A stretch of DNA of 64,000 nt from Terebella lapidaria (GCA_949152475.1 OX424561.1:8246001-8310000), one strand, 5' to 3'. Counted from the first letter of the stretch, positions 1-11,800 are shown. Numbers and translations are program-made. The notes: generated by a model not told the origin, from the letters alone.

Positions 1-3000
1 GGAAATGACTGGTTTTCGTGCTTGAAGAATTCCTGTAGATCACAATTTCTTGTTTGGCATGATATGAAGAGTCGGGCGAACAATTCACAGTCTTCTTTCA
101 GTGACTTCGTTTTTGTATTTTGCAAGACTGGCTTCTCATGTTGGAAGAATGATGTTTTGTTTCGTTTTATGGGAGAATAGAATTTTCTTCCATTATCATC
201 ATGCATCAGACTTATGAAATCTTCGAATTGCTCCTTCCCCCTCTGAAGGTGAGTGGCGACTAAAGCCGCAAGTCCTGGATCTGCAACATCATTTGTGTCA
301 AGGACCACTAGGTCTGAAGATTCTTCTTGGAATGGATTACCGATATCAGTCAGTGCAGCTGTGAACTTTCTCACACTTTTGAGGAAAGTACGTTGGGCAT
401 TTTGCGATTGTTCATGGTGTACTTCTGTTGCGTTCAGGGTACTCGTTTCAGATTCATGATCATAACTTGCAATGAGGCGGCTTACCTCTGGTCCAGCTAT
501 CATCCATCTTCTGAGAGCAGAAGGATTCTCTGTCAAGCCGATTGCACCTCCGTCACCTTTGATAATTGCATTGTTCTGCTCGTGAGCTTGATCGATGGCA
601 ATTCCAGAAAATTCCCTGTTTGATTTGTTGACAACAAAGTTCCCTTTCATGAACTCTTTGGCAACTGTTGGATGCCTCTCTTCAAGGGACAGCATGTCAC
701 GCAAATGAACTGAGAGCCAGCGGGCATAGTTTGAGTTGTTGTTGGCAAAGAAATAGGGTATTATATCTGACAGTGCTTCCTTATACAACTGAAAGTCAGC
801 TTCCCTGAAAGATCTGATGAGCATCAATATGGTGACTTCCATCTCCAAGATCATGTCCCAGAAACAAAACTGAGGGCTGTCTAGTCTTCTCTTTGCATGC
901 CAGGATTCGAAGGAATCTGCTGAGGGGTCTGGTTCTGTTGAGGAGTCAACCAGCCCATTCATGTAAGCTTCTTGTCTCATGCCATGCAACGAGCATGCCG
1001 TAATCTGATGTGCCCGTCTAGTTTTGGTGACACTGGAAGCTGAAATGAAGGAATCGCAGGTTCCAGGAGATGCCACACCTGCTTCAGCTAAGACATTACT
1101 CCAGCCGCTTCCCTGCAATAGGGTTCCGATTGACCGTAAAGCAGCCATTTCAATGTGCAAGCCCCCCATCATCATCACTATCTTCTCTTCTCCATATTCA
1201 TGCCATTCCCATTGAATTTGTTTAGCTATGGCGTATAGTGGTTGGTCGGCTGCTATGACTGGAGGTTGTCCAGGATTTAGAAAGTTAACTGTGTCGCATA
1301 TCTTGGCAATTACATGCTTCACAGTTGCCACAGAATGTGCCTGATCCCTGAGCAAAGGCATCAATGACGTTATGCTGACTTCAAACTTCCTTCTCTTCTG
1401 CAATGCATGGTGAGATGACCATGTGATGGACACAGACTCGTCAACTTCTTCTGTTAGGTTTACTTTATCCAACCACTCATATTCATGTTGGCTGTGCATT
1501 CCCTTCAAGAGTAGATTCGGCATTGGTGCAAATGGTGGAGTAGGATCCTTACCAGAGAAGTTGGCAGGTTTGATGTTGGTGAATGATTCTGGTTGTTCGG
1601 GTACCTTTTTGATGCTCTGACTTTTTATCTTTAGGGGTGGCCGACTTTCACCAGCATTCTCAGGGCTCGGGTGTTGGAAAATTGACATGCTTGTTCCATG
1701 AAATGATGTCGTTGCTGTTGTAGCTGTTGGATTATGGTCAATGTTATCAAGCGCAGAAGTGGTGAATAGTCCTTTTCGAAGGATAGGTGGACATATGATA
1801 CCATCTTCTTGGTACTGGTTTATGACTGCTTCTCCAAGTTGTGATGAAATTTCTAGAACACGATCATATGATATGCTCATGCCATTGTCGAACATCATTT
1901 CCACCAGTTGTCGTTTCCTTGTTTTAGCAAATACAGAAAGACCCATGTACACAGGAAAAGGCGTCTCTCTGTCCTTGGAGTGTCTCTGGGCCATGGAGCC
2001 TTCCTTCTGTTTTGAGAAACAATTATACTGGAGGAGTTGAGCCAGAGCTTTGTCAGCCTTTGTGACAACGTGTGAAAGCTGGGATTTAATGTCAACGCCG
2101 TGTTCAATCATGCAAACAAACTGCAGAAGGATAGAGGGAATGGTCTTTTCAATGCATTGCTCAAGGACTGATGATGTGCAATCGAGCATCTCTTTCCTCA
2201 AAATTTGTGCAGCTTTGGCTAGAGTCAGTGCTTCAGCGTACTCATCTGACGACTGTGCGAGGACTGTGCCAACATCTTCTCTGAATGCTAGAAATACATC
2301 ACGTCCTTGCTGATAAGCTTTAAGTTGTGGAATACTGGTCATCAGCTTCTCCTTGAGTCGCGTAGAGTTCACCTGCGGTGATTCCACACCCATTTGCTGT
2401 AGTCGATTCTTGTACAGTTTAACAATATCAGCGAGTTTGAATATAGCAGCAGCACAGTTCACAGTGCTGGATTTTGTTTCATACATGAAGGTAACCAGTT
2501 CTGAGAATGCTAAAGGAAACTGCTCTTCTTCATTGGATTTCTGTTGACTGACCTCTCGTAGATATGTTCTCTCCCTGTTGTATAATGAAACTAAGCAACG
2601 GGCATGGTATTTCAAGCCCTGAGCAATCACGTCTCCAGCACTGAGTATTGCAATTAATCTTTCATCGCCCAGGTTTGCTGCACACTGGTTCAAACGCTCA
2701 TTCAAATTTGGTGTCAAAGCTTGTCTCAAAGAATCTTCAGAATCGTCCTTCTCACACAGAAAACATCTCGGCACTTTCGATGTGTGCGGTGCTCGTCTAG
2801 CCTTTTTGTAGTCAGATGGAACATCATTGGAGTTATTTATTTTCCGCTTCATAGCCCTCTGCAGTTTTGTATTGTTGAATTTGAGTCTGCAGCTCTGGTG
2901 GTATTTTGCGTCATTTTTCTTCAGCGTTTCTTCAATACCATCTCCATCGTCAAGTCTAGTAGGATCAAGCGCAATGGGCATACAATTCACTGCTTGAAAT

Positions 3001-3155
3001 TTTGGGATATTTGTAGCAATATTGTTGTAACCATGCCATTCTCTCTTATAGATCAACTTCTGCGGGCTTGTGAGTGGTTCTTCCTTGTCGACTTGACAAA
3101 GGCAGCATTTATCCCAATTTGTTGACCATCTTTTCCTTGTGGTACTCATCCTCAT
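1..3155 (-). CDS. Large uncharacterised family protein, 5' portion, runs off window
   Basis: Reading the minus strand from the ATG complementary to 3153-3155, I traced an uninterrupted frame to base 1: at least 1,051 codons, no intron, no stop. A second in-frame ATG is at 3149, and an in-frame stop lies about 40 bases upstream. Near the N-terminus are Cys clusters (KCCLCQ at residues 17-20, RCFLCEKD near 131) and a YHQSC-type segment, suggesting metal binding. The middle holds AADQPLY (Asp637) and GGLHIEM (His667, Glu669), and the C-terminal part seen here holds DQAHEQNN (Asp855, Glu859), followed by GGAIGLTENP and RRWMIAGPE. I recognise this layout from a large set of unnamed, usually single-exon proteins expanded in cnidarian, mollusc and other invertebrate genomes; function is unknown to me. 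Spaced acidic residues could fit an RNase H-like transposase-derived fold, but that is inference. The intact frame argues for a young or selected copy. The C-terminus lies outside the window. Confidence 0.85.
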   Translation of the reverse strand, partial: MRMSTTRKRWSTNWDKCCLCQVDKEEPLTSPQKLIYKREWHGYNNIATNIPKFQAVNCMPIALDPTRLDDGDGIEETLKKNDAKYHQSCRLKFNNTKLQRAMKRKINNSNDVPSDYKKARRAPHTSKVPRCFLCEKDDSEDSLRQALTPNLNERLNQCAANLGDERLIAILSAGDVIAQGLKYHARCLVSLYNRERTYLREVSQQKSNEEEQFPLAFSELVTFMYETKSSTVNCAAAIFKLADIVKLYKNRLQQMGVESPQVNSTRLKEKLMTSIPQLKAYQQGRDVFLAFREDVGTVLAQSSDEYAEALTLAKAAQILRKEMLDCTSSVLEQCIEKTIPSILLQFVCMIEHGVDIKSQLSHVVTKADKALAQLLQYNCFSKQKEGSMAQRHSKDRETPFPVYMGLSVFAKTRKRQLVEMMFDNGMSISYDRVLEISSQLGEAVINQYQEDGIICPPILRKGLFTTSALDNIDHNPTATTATTSFHGTSMSIFQHPSPENAGESRPPLKIKSQSIKKVPEQPESFTNIKPANFSGKDPTPPFAPMPNLLLKGMHSQHEYEWLDKVNLTEEVDESVSITWSSHHALQKRRKFEVSITSLMPLLRDQAHSVATVKHVIAKICDTVNFLNPGQPPVIAADQPLYAIAKQIQWEWHEYGEEKIVMMMGGLHIEMAALRSIGTLLQGSGWSNVLAEAGVASPGTCDSFISASSVTKTRRAHQITACSLHGMRQEAYMNGLVDSSTEPDPSADSFESWHAKRRLDSPQFCFWDMILEMEVTILMLIRSFREADFQLYKEALSDIIPYFFANNNSNYARWLSVHLRDMLSLEERHPTVAKEFMKGNFVVNKSNREFSGIAIDQAHEQNNAIIKGDGGAIGLTENPSALRRWMIAGPEVSRLIASYDHESETSTLNATEVHHEQSQNAQRTFLKSVRKFTAALTDIGNPFQEESSDLVVLDTNDVADPGLAALVATHLQRGKEQFEDFISLMHDDNGRKFYSPIKRNKTSFFQHEKPVLQNTKTKSLKEDCELFARLFISCQTRNCDLQEFFKHENQSF

Positions 3156-3404
3156 AATCTCTGTGCCGTCGCAGGCACCTGACAATGGAACTTATTGTTA
3201 TCTATACATGACAGGTCATAGTGAGCACTTTTGCTCGAAATACCGACAAATTTTACGTACACGACTTGGGCATCGTCGTAACATTCATTTTTTTAGCAGT
3301 TAAGAATGTACATTTGGTTTGAACATATATTTGTTTCAACAGTGTGGCATTTTTCAGCATGACATACCCAGTATCCGTGCATGATATGCAAGTGTGTATA
3401 CTAT

Positions 3405-3910
3405 AGATTCATACCTTTGGATGCAGTAGAAAAGGCAAGTTGATGCAATGCATGACAGCAGGGCAGCACTTTGGTCACATACAGCAAGAAGATTACAGCT
3501 GAGGACAGTAATTAAAGCAATGTTCACTCACAAGTGCTACAGTTTTTTGTTTGTTTATTTTATATGCATGGTGTGGATGATATGAATAGTACCACGCATG
3601 GAATATAGAACCATACCTATTGGATGCAGTAGAACAGCACATTTGCACAAAGCATGTCATGAGTGTTGTATGCACCAGGAGGATTAAATCTGAGTAAATA
3701 TGGAAACGTCGTTACATTTACAAATGGTACTGTTTTATATGCATGTTGTGGACTATCTGAAAAGTACCACATCAGGTACACTGGAAATACAGGACAACAC
3801 CTTTGGATGCAGTAGAACAGCACACTTGCACGAGATATGACAGGACTGTTGTTGTGTGCACCAGGAGGAATAAATCTGAGGAGACATTGAAACGTCGTTA
3901 CATTTACATT
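3405..3910. repeat. Three-unit degenerate tandem repeat, ~185-200 bp period
   Basis: The phrase TTGGATGCAGTAGAA recurs at about 3418, 3621 and 3804. Around it are shared words: CACCAGGAGGA(A/T)TAAATCTGAG, AACGTCGTTACATTTACA and TATATGCATG(G/T)TGTGGA. Spacing is about 203 then 183 bp. Units are clearly diverged, so the array is old. Short reading frames across it are repeat-derived. Confidence 0.7.
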
Positions 3911-4519
3911 ACTGAAACATTTAAAATTAATTCTAGTCATAATGTGTAGGATTATAAGAAGCAAGACGTGTTGAGCGGGGAGATTACTACCGGTAGTACT
4001 TATACATACCTACAGCAGGAGTCAGATTGATGTACCAGCTGCACCAATTGTCAAAGTTACACGCATTTCACGGTATTCGCCATTGCAAGCCAATATTGCG
4101 ATGTTCAATATATCTTTATGCCAGCAGCTATAAATGTATATCCTCGAACATATTTGCCTTTGTTTTTCAGTGCACGTTTGATTAGTATCCTTAATTTCAT
4201 CAGCAGTGGGTTGAAGTGAATTCTCGAGCATGTTTGGAGTTATGTTGAGATTGAAAAAAAAGGTTTTCATTAACAAATAACGTCATATAAACAATGGAAT
4301 AACGTGAATATCACATGGATATAAGACATATGTTCCAACAATTAAAGTGTATAGTACAAACTTCAATAATTACACCGTAGGCCTAGTTTGTGTTTGGTAT
4401 TTGATTAGGATATATGCCAGTTGAACTTGTGCAGTGGGGTAACTAATTATGTCGACCATGGTTTGAATATGTTTCCATGGAAACAAAACATAAAACTTTA
4501 CATAACCTAAAATAATACA

Positions 4520-4800
4520 ATAATTTTATTTGACCATGATAACATAGGAGTGTACACGTTAATCGTAATAATCGAATGTATAATTGTCTAGTTATTCACA
4601 TAAGTAAACATTTTGATAATGGCGATGATAATTCTAATTTGCATACTAGTGAATAAGTTTACATAAATTGCACTTTTTAATGGCATAGTTATGTTCTTTG
4701 ACCATGAAAACATAGGTATAGACACTTCAATCATCATGATTGGACGCTTAGTTCTCAAGATATCGACCAAAACAACTATTTCAATAATGGCGGCTCCTAA
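4520..4800. repeat. Two-unit diverged tandem repeat, ~170 bp
   Basis: TTTGACCATGA(T/A)AACATAGG occurs near 4530 and 4697, each followed by a similar AT-rich block with GTACAC or AGACAC and an ATAATGGCG word (near 4615 and 4783). The interval is otherwise non-coding. Confidence 0.5.
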
Positions 4801-5110
4801 TTTGCATTTTTATGACGTTTTCGCAAAAATTCAGGGTGGTGCCCATCGGAGATACATATGAAAAGGTTTTACGATGATAAAAACGTTTTAAAAATACTCT
4901 TTCGCGCCATAATGCATACTTATGTAGTTTTTATTGTGTGAAAAACACGGAGGGAGCCACAGTGGCGGCCATCTTGGAAAATGGCGGCCATTTTGTTTTT
5001 TCAGAGTGGCTAAACGTTCAAATTTGAAAAGTGCTCTATGGTCAAGGCGTGTGTCAAATTTCATGCTTGTATCACAATTTGAACGATTATGTTGCTAAGC
5101 CGCTGGACTA
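4800..5110. repeat. Dispersed non-coding repeat with ATGGCGGCCAT words
   Basis: Contains ATGGCGGCCAT-type palindromic words near 4960-4995 and a run ending GCTAAGCCGCTGGACTA just before copy A begins. I have seen this style of sequence as an interspersed repeat in marine invertebrates, but I do not know a named family. No coding potential seen. Confidence 0.35.
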
Positions 5111-7860
5111 TTACAATAAATCATAATGACATCACATATGAATCAGTAATCTCTGAAGCCTTCAATAAGTTTATTTCAGAAATAGGCCGAACAAGAGCAG
5201 TTTTAAAAAGTAAGATGGAAATCTCTATTTATATAAACAGGGTCAATCATGTTGGGGTGCGTCCTGGTTGACCAGCGTGGTCAAAGAGTTTCCCGACTGG
5301 AAGAAGAAAGTGAAAACAGATAGGAAAACCCTAAAAAACAGCTTGAGTGTTCCAGAGTCACTCACCGAATTCGCTGAATATTTGAAATCTCCCAGCAGAT
5401 CAAGCATGTTTGTAGAGCCCATAACACCTGAACATATTATTGATGTTGTTTCTAAGGTAAAAGCCAAAACCAGGTTTGGGCATGATGCCATACCCATTTA
5501 AGTGATCAGAGGTTCAATATCCAATATCCTCCATGTATTAACTCATGTTATAGGTCATTACTGAGTGGAACAGTACCCAATGCTTCAAAAAATGTCAAAG
5601 TAATTCCCATACACAAGTCTGGAGATAATGTCATATTGAATAACTACCTACCCATAAGCCTTTTACCTGCATTCTCTAAAATATTCGAAAAAAATCGTTT
5701 TCAACATATCTGACCCAGAATAGACTTCTCTACACCTTCCAATATGGATTCAGACCCAAACAGTACCATCCACTTTATCCTTCACTTAATAAATGATTGT
5801 GCTGAAGCAAACAATAATCTGCCTACGGAGAGTATCATTGCCATATTATGTGACCTTTTGAAAGCATTTGATGTAATAATCAGGAATATTTTCAAATTGC
5901 TGCATAAATTAGAATACTATGGCTTAAGGGGTATAATAAATGACTAGCTGGTTTCTAAGTTATCTGGACAACAGAACCCAATATGTGTCAAGAAATGAAA
6001 CTTATTCATCTATATTACCATTTGAGTAATTTTAGGACCCATATTGTATTTAATTTATGTGAATCATATTAATTATCTCAGAAGGTAAAAGTTTGTCATT
6101 TGTTGATGACACCTCTTTTTATTTGTCCAACAACAACATCACAGATCTATATAACATCTATTACTGGTTTTGTGCAAATGGTTTATCATTGAATCCAACA
6201 GAAACTAAATACCTACAGGTGAGGTCTCTTAGGCGCACATACACCCACTTTAATTCAAACCACTGTAAAAAGAATACATAATACATGTCTTGGACAAATC
6301 AGTTTTAAATCAACAGAAATAACACCAAGTTTCTTGGAGTCAAATTGGACGAACATCTATCATGGGCAGATCATATAAATACGGAAGAGGATTAGGGCCA
6401 CCAAACTAAAAGTTTTTTTCTATTTGTCGACTTACGTAGCTCGATATATCGACTTACTATCTCGATAAATCGCGATATTATCTCGATATATCGACTTATT
6501 ATCTCAATAAATCGAGATATATCTCGGTAAATCGACTTATTTATCTCGATAAATCGAGATATTTTCTCGATAAATCGAGATATTATCTCGATAAATCGAC
6601 TTATTTATCTCGATAAATCGAGTTAATTATCTCGATAAATCGAGTTAATTATCACGATAAATCGACTTATTATCCAGATAAATCGAGTTAGTTATCTCGA
6701 TAAATCGACTTATGTCTTAAGCATTTAAAGTTCAAGTAAACTGGAAATATGCTTAGAGTCACATTATTAATATTGAACACTATATTAAGTAGGCTTATAT
6801 GATCGACCATTATGACGTTAAATATCGAATAATACAGAACAAACTACCGAAATAAAAACTATACTGAAGTTATTATATCATATCTCTTCAAACGATGCAA
6901 CATGTTCATGAATGAAATTGGTATAATTGTTTTTTTTAAAAATTATTTAGCTAGTAAACATGGAATGATGTATATTCGTAACGTTATCTGGAACGGCTTC
7001 TTCAATTGGATAGCTTGGTATTATTTCAGTGATTAGTGTAATGACTGTTAAACTCCATATAATATTCAATATGAGTAATCAGGATATTCTTTTTCCTAAC
7101 GTGTCCAAGGTAACCAATGAAGTGGTATATGGCTTGCCTATATTACGGTCGATGTATATTCATTTTACTTGTACTTTGAATGTCTGAGCCATAAGTCGAT
7201 TTATAGAGATACGTAAGTCGATTTATCAAGATACGTAAGTCGATTATCGAGATACGTAAGTTGATTTATCGAGATAGGTAAGTCGATTTATCGAGTTACG
7301 TAAGTCGATTTATGAGTTACGTAAGTCGACAAATAGAAAAAAAAAACTTTTAGTTTGGTGGCCCTAATCATCTTCCGTATATAAAACATATCAATACAGA
7401 AATGTCTAGAGCCCTTTTCAAAATAAAACAAATAAAACATATTCTCCCACCCAATTTATAACAGCCATACTGAACCCCTCTTCAAAAAATATAAAATTCT
7501 CAAACTCACAGATTTATATGAATATGAAATAACACTTTTCATGGCTAAGTATACTAAAAATAAGCTATTCATTCTGTGGAATGTTTCCAGTAGAAAATGC
7601 AATTCAAAACTCCCGAACAACAAGGCAATCGAATTTATTGTATGTGCATCAAGCAAATAATGAAATATCACTCAGATTTCCTATTTTCAAATTTTCATCT
7701 ATATGGAATAAATGGAACGAGCAATATCCAGACCATCATTCAGTTTCTATTGGTGTATTGAAGAAAAAAGCGAAAAATCCCTTTTTTTAGTTATTCCGAA
7801 AAAGTCAATTGCAGTGATCAATTTTGTGGAGACTGCAAATAGAACACCACTAGTTGGTTG
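5111..7860 (+). mobile_element. Decayed non-LTR retrotransposon (LINE), copy A
   Basis: Plus-strand pieces in different frames read as reverse transcriptase. KSGDNVILNNY..ISLLPAF (about 5612-5680) is followed by NSTIHFILHLINDCAE and AFDVIIRNIFKLLHKLEYYG (5760-5930). FVDDTSFYLSNNNI (6093 onward) is an F-x-DD catalytic motif, and NPTETKYL follows it. After the inserted foldback element the C-terminal part resumes at 7381 and ends with TRQSNLLYVHQANNE..FPIF (7621-7690), as in Jockey-like elements. It is interrupted by stops and frame changes (for example stops at about 5500 and 5945), so it is dead. The clade (Jockey/Daphne-like) is a judgement from motifs only. No endonuclease domain is present here. 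Confidence 0.8.
6379..7380. mobile_element. Foldback-like DNA element with minisatellite arms, copy A
   Basis: About 1,002 bp inserted in the LINE. The ends are inverted: ATACGGAAGAGGATTAGGGC at the left matches the reverse complement of the right end with one mismatch, and the match continues through CACCAAACTAAAAG. Inside each end is a minisatellite: about a dozen TATCTCGATAAATCGACTTA-type units at 6420-6715, and inverted AAGTCGATTTATCGAGATACG-type units at 7190-7330. The centre (about 6716-7180) is unique and has no ORF. Removing it restores a smooth LINE sequence with ATAA (or TATAA) as the target duplication. Tandem-repeat arms of this kind are known from Drosophila FB and Galileo elements; relation is by structure only. 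Confidence 0.8.
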
Positions 7861-10150
7861 TCATAACGCTTTCATAGCGTGATGTGAATCCATTTTATCA
7901 TAATGTATACATTCGTCCTGTCATTCTCTCGCCACCATGAGCATATTTTCTACACAAATTGCCACCATTAATTCTTTTTGGTTGGCATGTTCCCGACCCC
8001 GACCCCCACGACAGACCAAACCACACCTTTTTCTGTATTATGTAAGTTTCTTATAATGTAAGTTTACTTTTTTGCCGTCTTTATTAGTTGATAAGTTTCC
8101 ACGTTTTCGAGGCCATGCGTAATTCAGCCCCTAGTCTTTGCATTGGTCTCTCGGCAGTCTCATTATACCCTTGTTTCTGTTTCATTGGCCATGTATAATT
8201 AATAGTTATTATACATTTTATTCTTACTATGTCTGCATATGGTACATAAGATATCTACTAACGTATTAAAACGTGGTGAATAATACACACTTATTAGGCA
8301 CAACAAACAATGTACAAACTTCTCAGAATAGGGCGTGTAAGTGAGATTTGGAACGTCACGTTATTTTACGTGATTTGACCTTTCTGGCGGCATTTGATTT
8401 TCCCGCCAAATTTTTGGGCCAATTCGTAAAATTCTACATATTCGAACTCCTGCAACTTACACGGAAATTATCGGAAAATTATCGCATGTTCGTACTTTGA
8501 TCATGACCAGTTCCTACCATCGCTAACGATCTGAATATGCATTTTTCGTAAGCATTTCATTCCATTTGAAAGGGATGAAAAACGTATGTTTTTATGTTCC
8601 AAGGTCATGACCTTGACGGGAGAAAAAAGCTCATTTTCTTGAAACTATTTGACTAGTATCCAAACCGTCGGTGGTGTTTGTGACTATATATGATGTGGCA
8701 TATGTTCTGTGCACTTTTTGTTTGTTATAGCATCACAAAAATAATCTTGTTATATTGGAATATGGAGTCCAAAAACATGTTGCAAAACACAACATAGTTC
8801 GGGGCGAACTGACCATAAACAAATATCCATTCATTATTATAAACAGTGGTATGTTGTAGTTCGGAGCAAGTGTAATTAAGAAAAAAAATGAATTGTAGCA
8901 ATATTCTTAATAATATTTTTGTATGGTGCTTCTCTAAAGTCAAGCAAAATCAGCAAAAATGACCACGTGGCATTGTTTGTCACCACTACGTACCTAGATA
9001 CGTCATTTTATGACATATATGAAACGAGACTTACGGGCCCTATGTCTTCGACATGAAAATAGAGATCTCTCAGCATTCAAGATGACCTGGTTAAAGCTAT
9101 AATCCCTTTTAGAATTTTAAAAAATGTATTTATTCTGCAGTAGCTTTGTTTCGTCTTTAGAACGAGAATCGTAAAAATTTGGATCTGAATATGTGTATTA
9201 CGTGCCTGAATTGAGTTGCCAAATCAAGATTCAAACTCGGGCCAGTCAATCTCGCATCAATTTTTTCCTCAAAGTGGCCCGCCTTGAGGGCGAGTTCTAC
9301 ACACAGTCTAATGACGTCATTGGTATTTGTCTAGATGCTGTGGCAATCGGCAATGTAGGCAGGCCGATCATTATCTGTCCACTGTTTTCATGCATCACAA
9401 TTTTTTAAGTATATGTTGTCGAACTGTGCATATTTCCTATATATCCCTTACTTGAGATGTACTTTCTTGAGTACATTTTGAGATGTACTTTCAAGCATTC
9501 TTACTGACAAACAAGAATGCTAAATTTGGCTGATTTAAAAATTGATTCCAACTTTAAATTGTTGATAATTTGTTGCTTAGTTTATTGCATGCTTCGTGAG
9601 AATTTGCTGTTGCACAATTATGTGGCCATACATCGCACGTTCTCTTGGTGCCTCACTTGTGACAAAAAAACTGTACACGTTACAAGCCAAGCCCTCTTAG
9701 AGGGCCCTCACTCTGCCAAGCTCTCCGCTCAAGGACACATACTCTTGGAGGTAAATCAGAACTCAGCAATCGGTATATTTTATGCACTTTGCATTCACAG
9801 TATGTAGAGGTAATAGGTATGAAAACATTTTCGAAATAAATACTATACAATGTATTTCACTAAAGTTCAATATTCTATAAAGGAGTATCAATGATACGTG
9901 ACAATGTGATTATGTTGATTCGAAAATGTTTGGGTACTTGTCTACATATTCGATATGTTGTATGCGTTGTTTTCCATATCTTTACCATTGGTATATTTTG
10001 TGATTTTATTGTTTGCAATTGATGCACGTCCATACTAATAAAGACCTGTCAGAAACAGAACAACCTTTGTTCGTCTACATTGAAAAACAAACATCAGTAC
10101 ACATGTGTTTGAAAGTATTATAAATGCTAAATGGCTCTCCAATGCGAACA
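7861..10150. other. Anonymous AT-rich DNA inside copy A
   Basis: No gene recognised. The stretch is conserved in copy B (15236-17520) only because the whole segment was duplicated. It includes a TTCAAGATG..GGTTAAAGC block, an AAGTGGCCCGCCTTGAGGGCG word (near 9272) and a possible AATAAA at 9834. Short reading frames at 8725-8943, 9193-9408 and 9517-9807 have no recognisable family and differ between copies. Confidence 0.5.
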
Positions 10151-10189
10151 ATGAACTCACATGATAAACCTCTGAGTGACTCATGATAT

Positions 10190-10640
10190 TAACTGAAATT
10201 TGGCCCCAGTCCAAAATAGATCCGTGTAGGTGTCATATATAGGTGTCATGCAGGCGGGGAGACCCGTAGCACTACCATGGCAGTCCAGGATATAAAAATC
10301 ATTCAAGGACTCTCCAGGACATTTACGGATTATCGCGGCAGAACTACAGATGTCCCCGGCGCCTACACGGCACCTACACGAATCATCACGGCGTCTACAT
10401 GGATCAACATGGATGTCCCCAGCTCCCGGGATCAACACGGCAGTTTTCAAGCTGCTACGTTGGTCTCCCAGATCGTCAGACCTCCCTGGACCACCTTGGA
10501 CCAACACGGACCATCATGGCGTCTGCACGGTTCAGAGCCCGGATCAACAAGGATCTGATCCTTGCTGTACCGGGGCCCAGGCCTCTATGGGACTGCATGG
10601 AATCTATGCTACCCGAGCAAATTTTAGAAACTAGATACCC
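10190..10640. repeat. GC-rich island with degenerate ACACGG-type short repeats, copy A
   Basis: Base composition rises sharply against the AT-rich surroundings. The words ACACGG, CTACACGG, ATCAACA(C/T)GG and GGACCA recur many times at irregular 9-15 bp spacing between about 10300 and 10545. Overlapping short frames exist on both strands, but none resembles a known protein. It could be a simple minisatellite or a remnant of a GC-rich gene or element; I cannot decide. Confidence 0.5.
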
Positions 10641-11338
10641 GAAATACATGTAATATGACAGAATAACCGAATACCACTTTCCGATATTTTGTATTATTAG
10701 TTTGTTCGAGAAATGTTAATCTCGCATTGATGAAATATTGCTACTAATTAAGTTTCTATCCGTGCCATATACCGGTATACCGATGAAGGTGTTCGTCCTC
10801 AGATATTGGGTTACTTTTACCAGTGTAGGCCTACTTGTCCCGCAAATTCTAGATAATTAGTCTGTGTTTTCAATTTGTCTAGAAACATTTTTATTTTTTC
10901 GAACTCAAATAACCAATTTAAGCTGATTTTGGGCGCTGGGATCACGAGATTAAAATTGCAGCTGTAGGCACTTCAACCCCGGAAGTGATAGCGATTCAGC
11001 ATGGAATTGGAAATTTTATTTAACAATTTTAGACAGTGTCCCACTAGGACATGAACCACTGTCGTAAAATAAACCAACATTCAATTAAACCTGCAATATA
11101 AATATCGAATCTTGATCCCTTCTGAGCATGGTTACACCTGTATAAAATATCTGTGTTCAGTGTTTGTAAATTTTACTTTTCATTAGTAATATGCATCCAA
11201 AATACAGAATACCAACCCTGAAAATGTGTTGATAAAAATCGTTAATAAAAATCTTTGATAAAAAGTGTTGATAAAAATCTTTAGGGTAATCGTTTTCGTT
11301 ACAAGATCATATGTTCATATTATCCAGACATTTACGAT

Positions 11339-11800
11339 GAGCTGGTCGTTGACCTTGTACACAGTAGTTTTTCTACTGTAGGTGTCCCCAAGCTAGCGAG
11401 TGTTGTCAAATAGGATTTGCCAGGGACATCTGGGACACAATTTGGGATTGCACCGGTTTGCACAATACTGAGCCATAGAAAACATAAATGTAGCCACAAG
11501 ATACATGTATGCAGCCCGGTATATTTCCTGGTATCAGGTCACAATAACGTTTCCTTTTTAAATGAGATATAAGCTACAATAACGAGACGACTCCTTGAAA
11601 CTAATATTGCAAAGACGAAGTTCTCTTTGGCACTGAGAACTCTACGTCAAACATATTTATTTTGTCTGTCTCACGAAACCACCTTAGGCTAATATTTGAT
11701 GTAATATTTGACCGTCTAACAACATTTTCAACAAGGGAAGAATATGCAGACATTATCATCATCAGACTTCAGTCTAGTCAGTCTCGTTATAGGGGAACTT
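11339..11800 (+). pseudogene. Decayed copy A of a signal-peptide-like coding unit
   Basis: ATGAGCTGGTCGTTGACC starts a frame reading MSWSLTLYTVVFLL that stops at once. Further on, KCSHKIHVCSPVYFLVSGHN appears in another frame (about 11490-11550). These pieces line up with the open copy at 30840-31202. Multiple stops and frame changes make this copy non-functional. Function of the family is unknown. Confidence 0.5.

Larger units (their letters stand above)
3156..5110. other. Gene-free interval between the long ORF and repeat copy A
   Basis: No coding frame with family features was seen on either strand. The interval holds three short satellite or dispersed repeat stretches listed separately and otherwise AT-rich unique-looking DNA. 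Any promoter of the minus-strand gene would lie just above 3155, but I could not recognise a TATA box or other core element there. Confidence 0.6.

Noticed and set aside
253-3125. Many short plus-strand reading frames across the first 3.1 kb
   Set aside because: They lie opposite one continuous minus-strand frame with clear family motifs; they are shadows of it.
10181-10653. Overlapping frames on both strands of the GC-rich island, repeated at 17667-18116
   Set aside because: Several frames are open at once because of GC-rich short repeats, and indels between copies A and B shift frames freely; no codon-level conservation.
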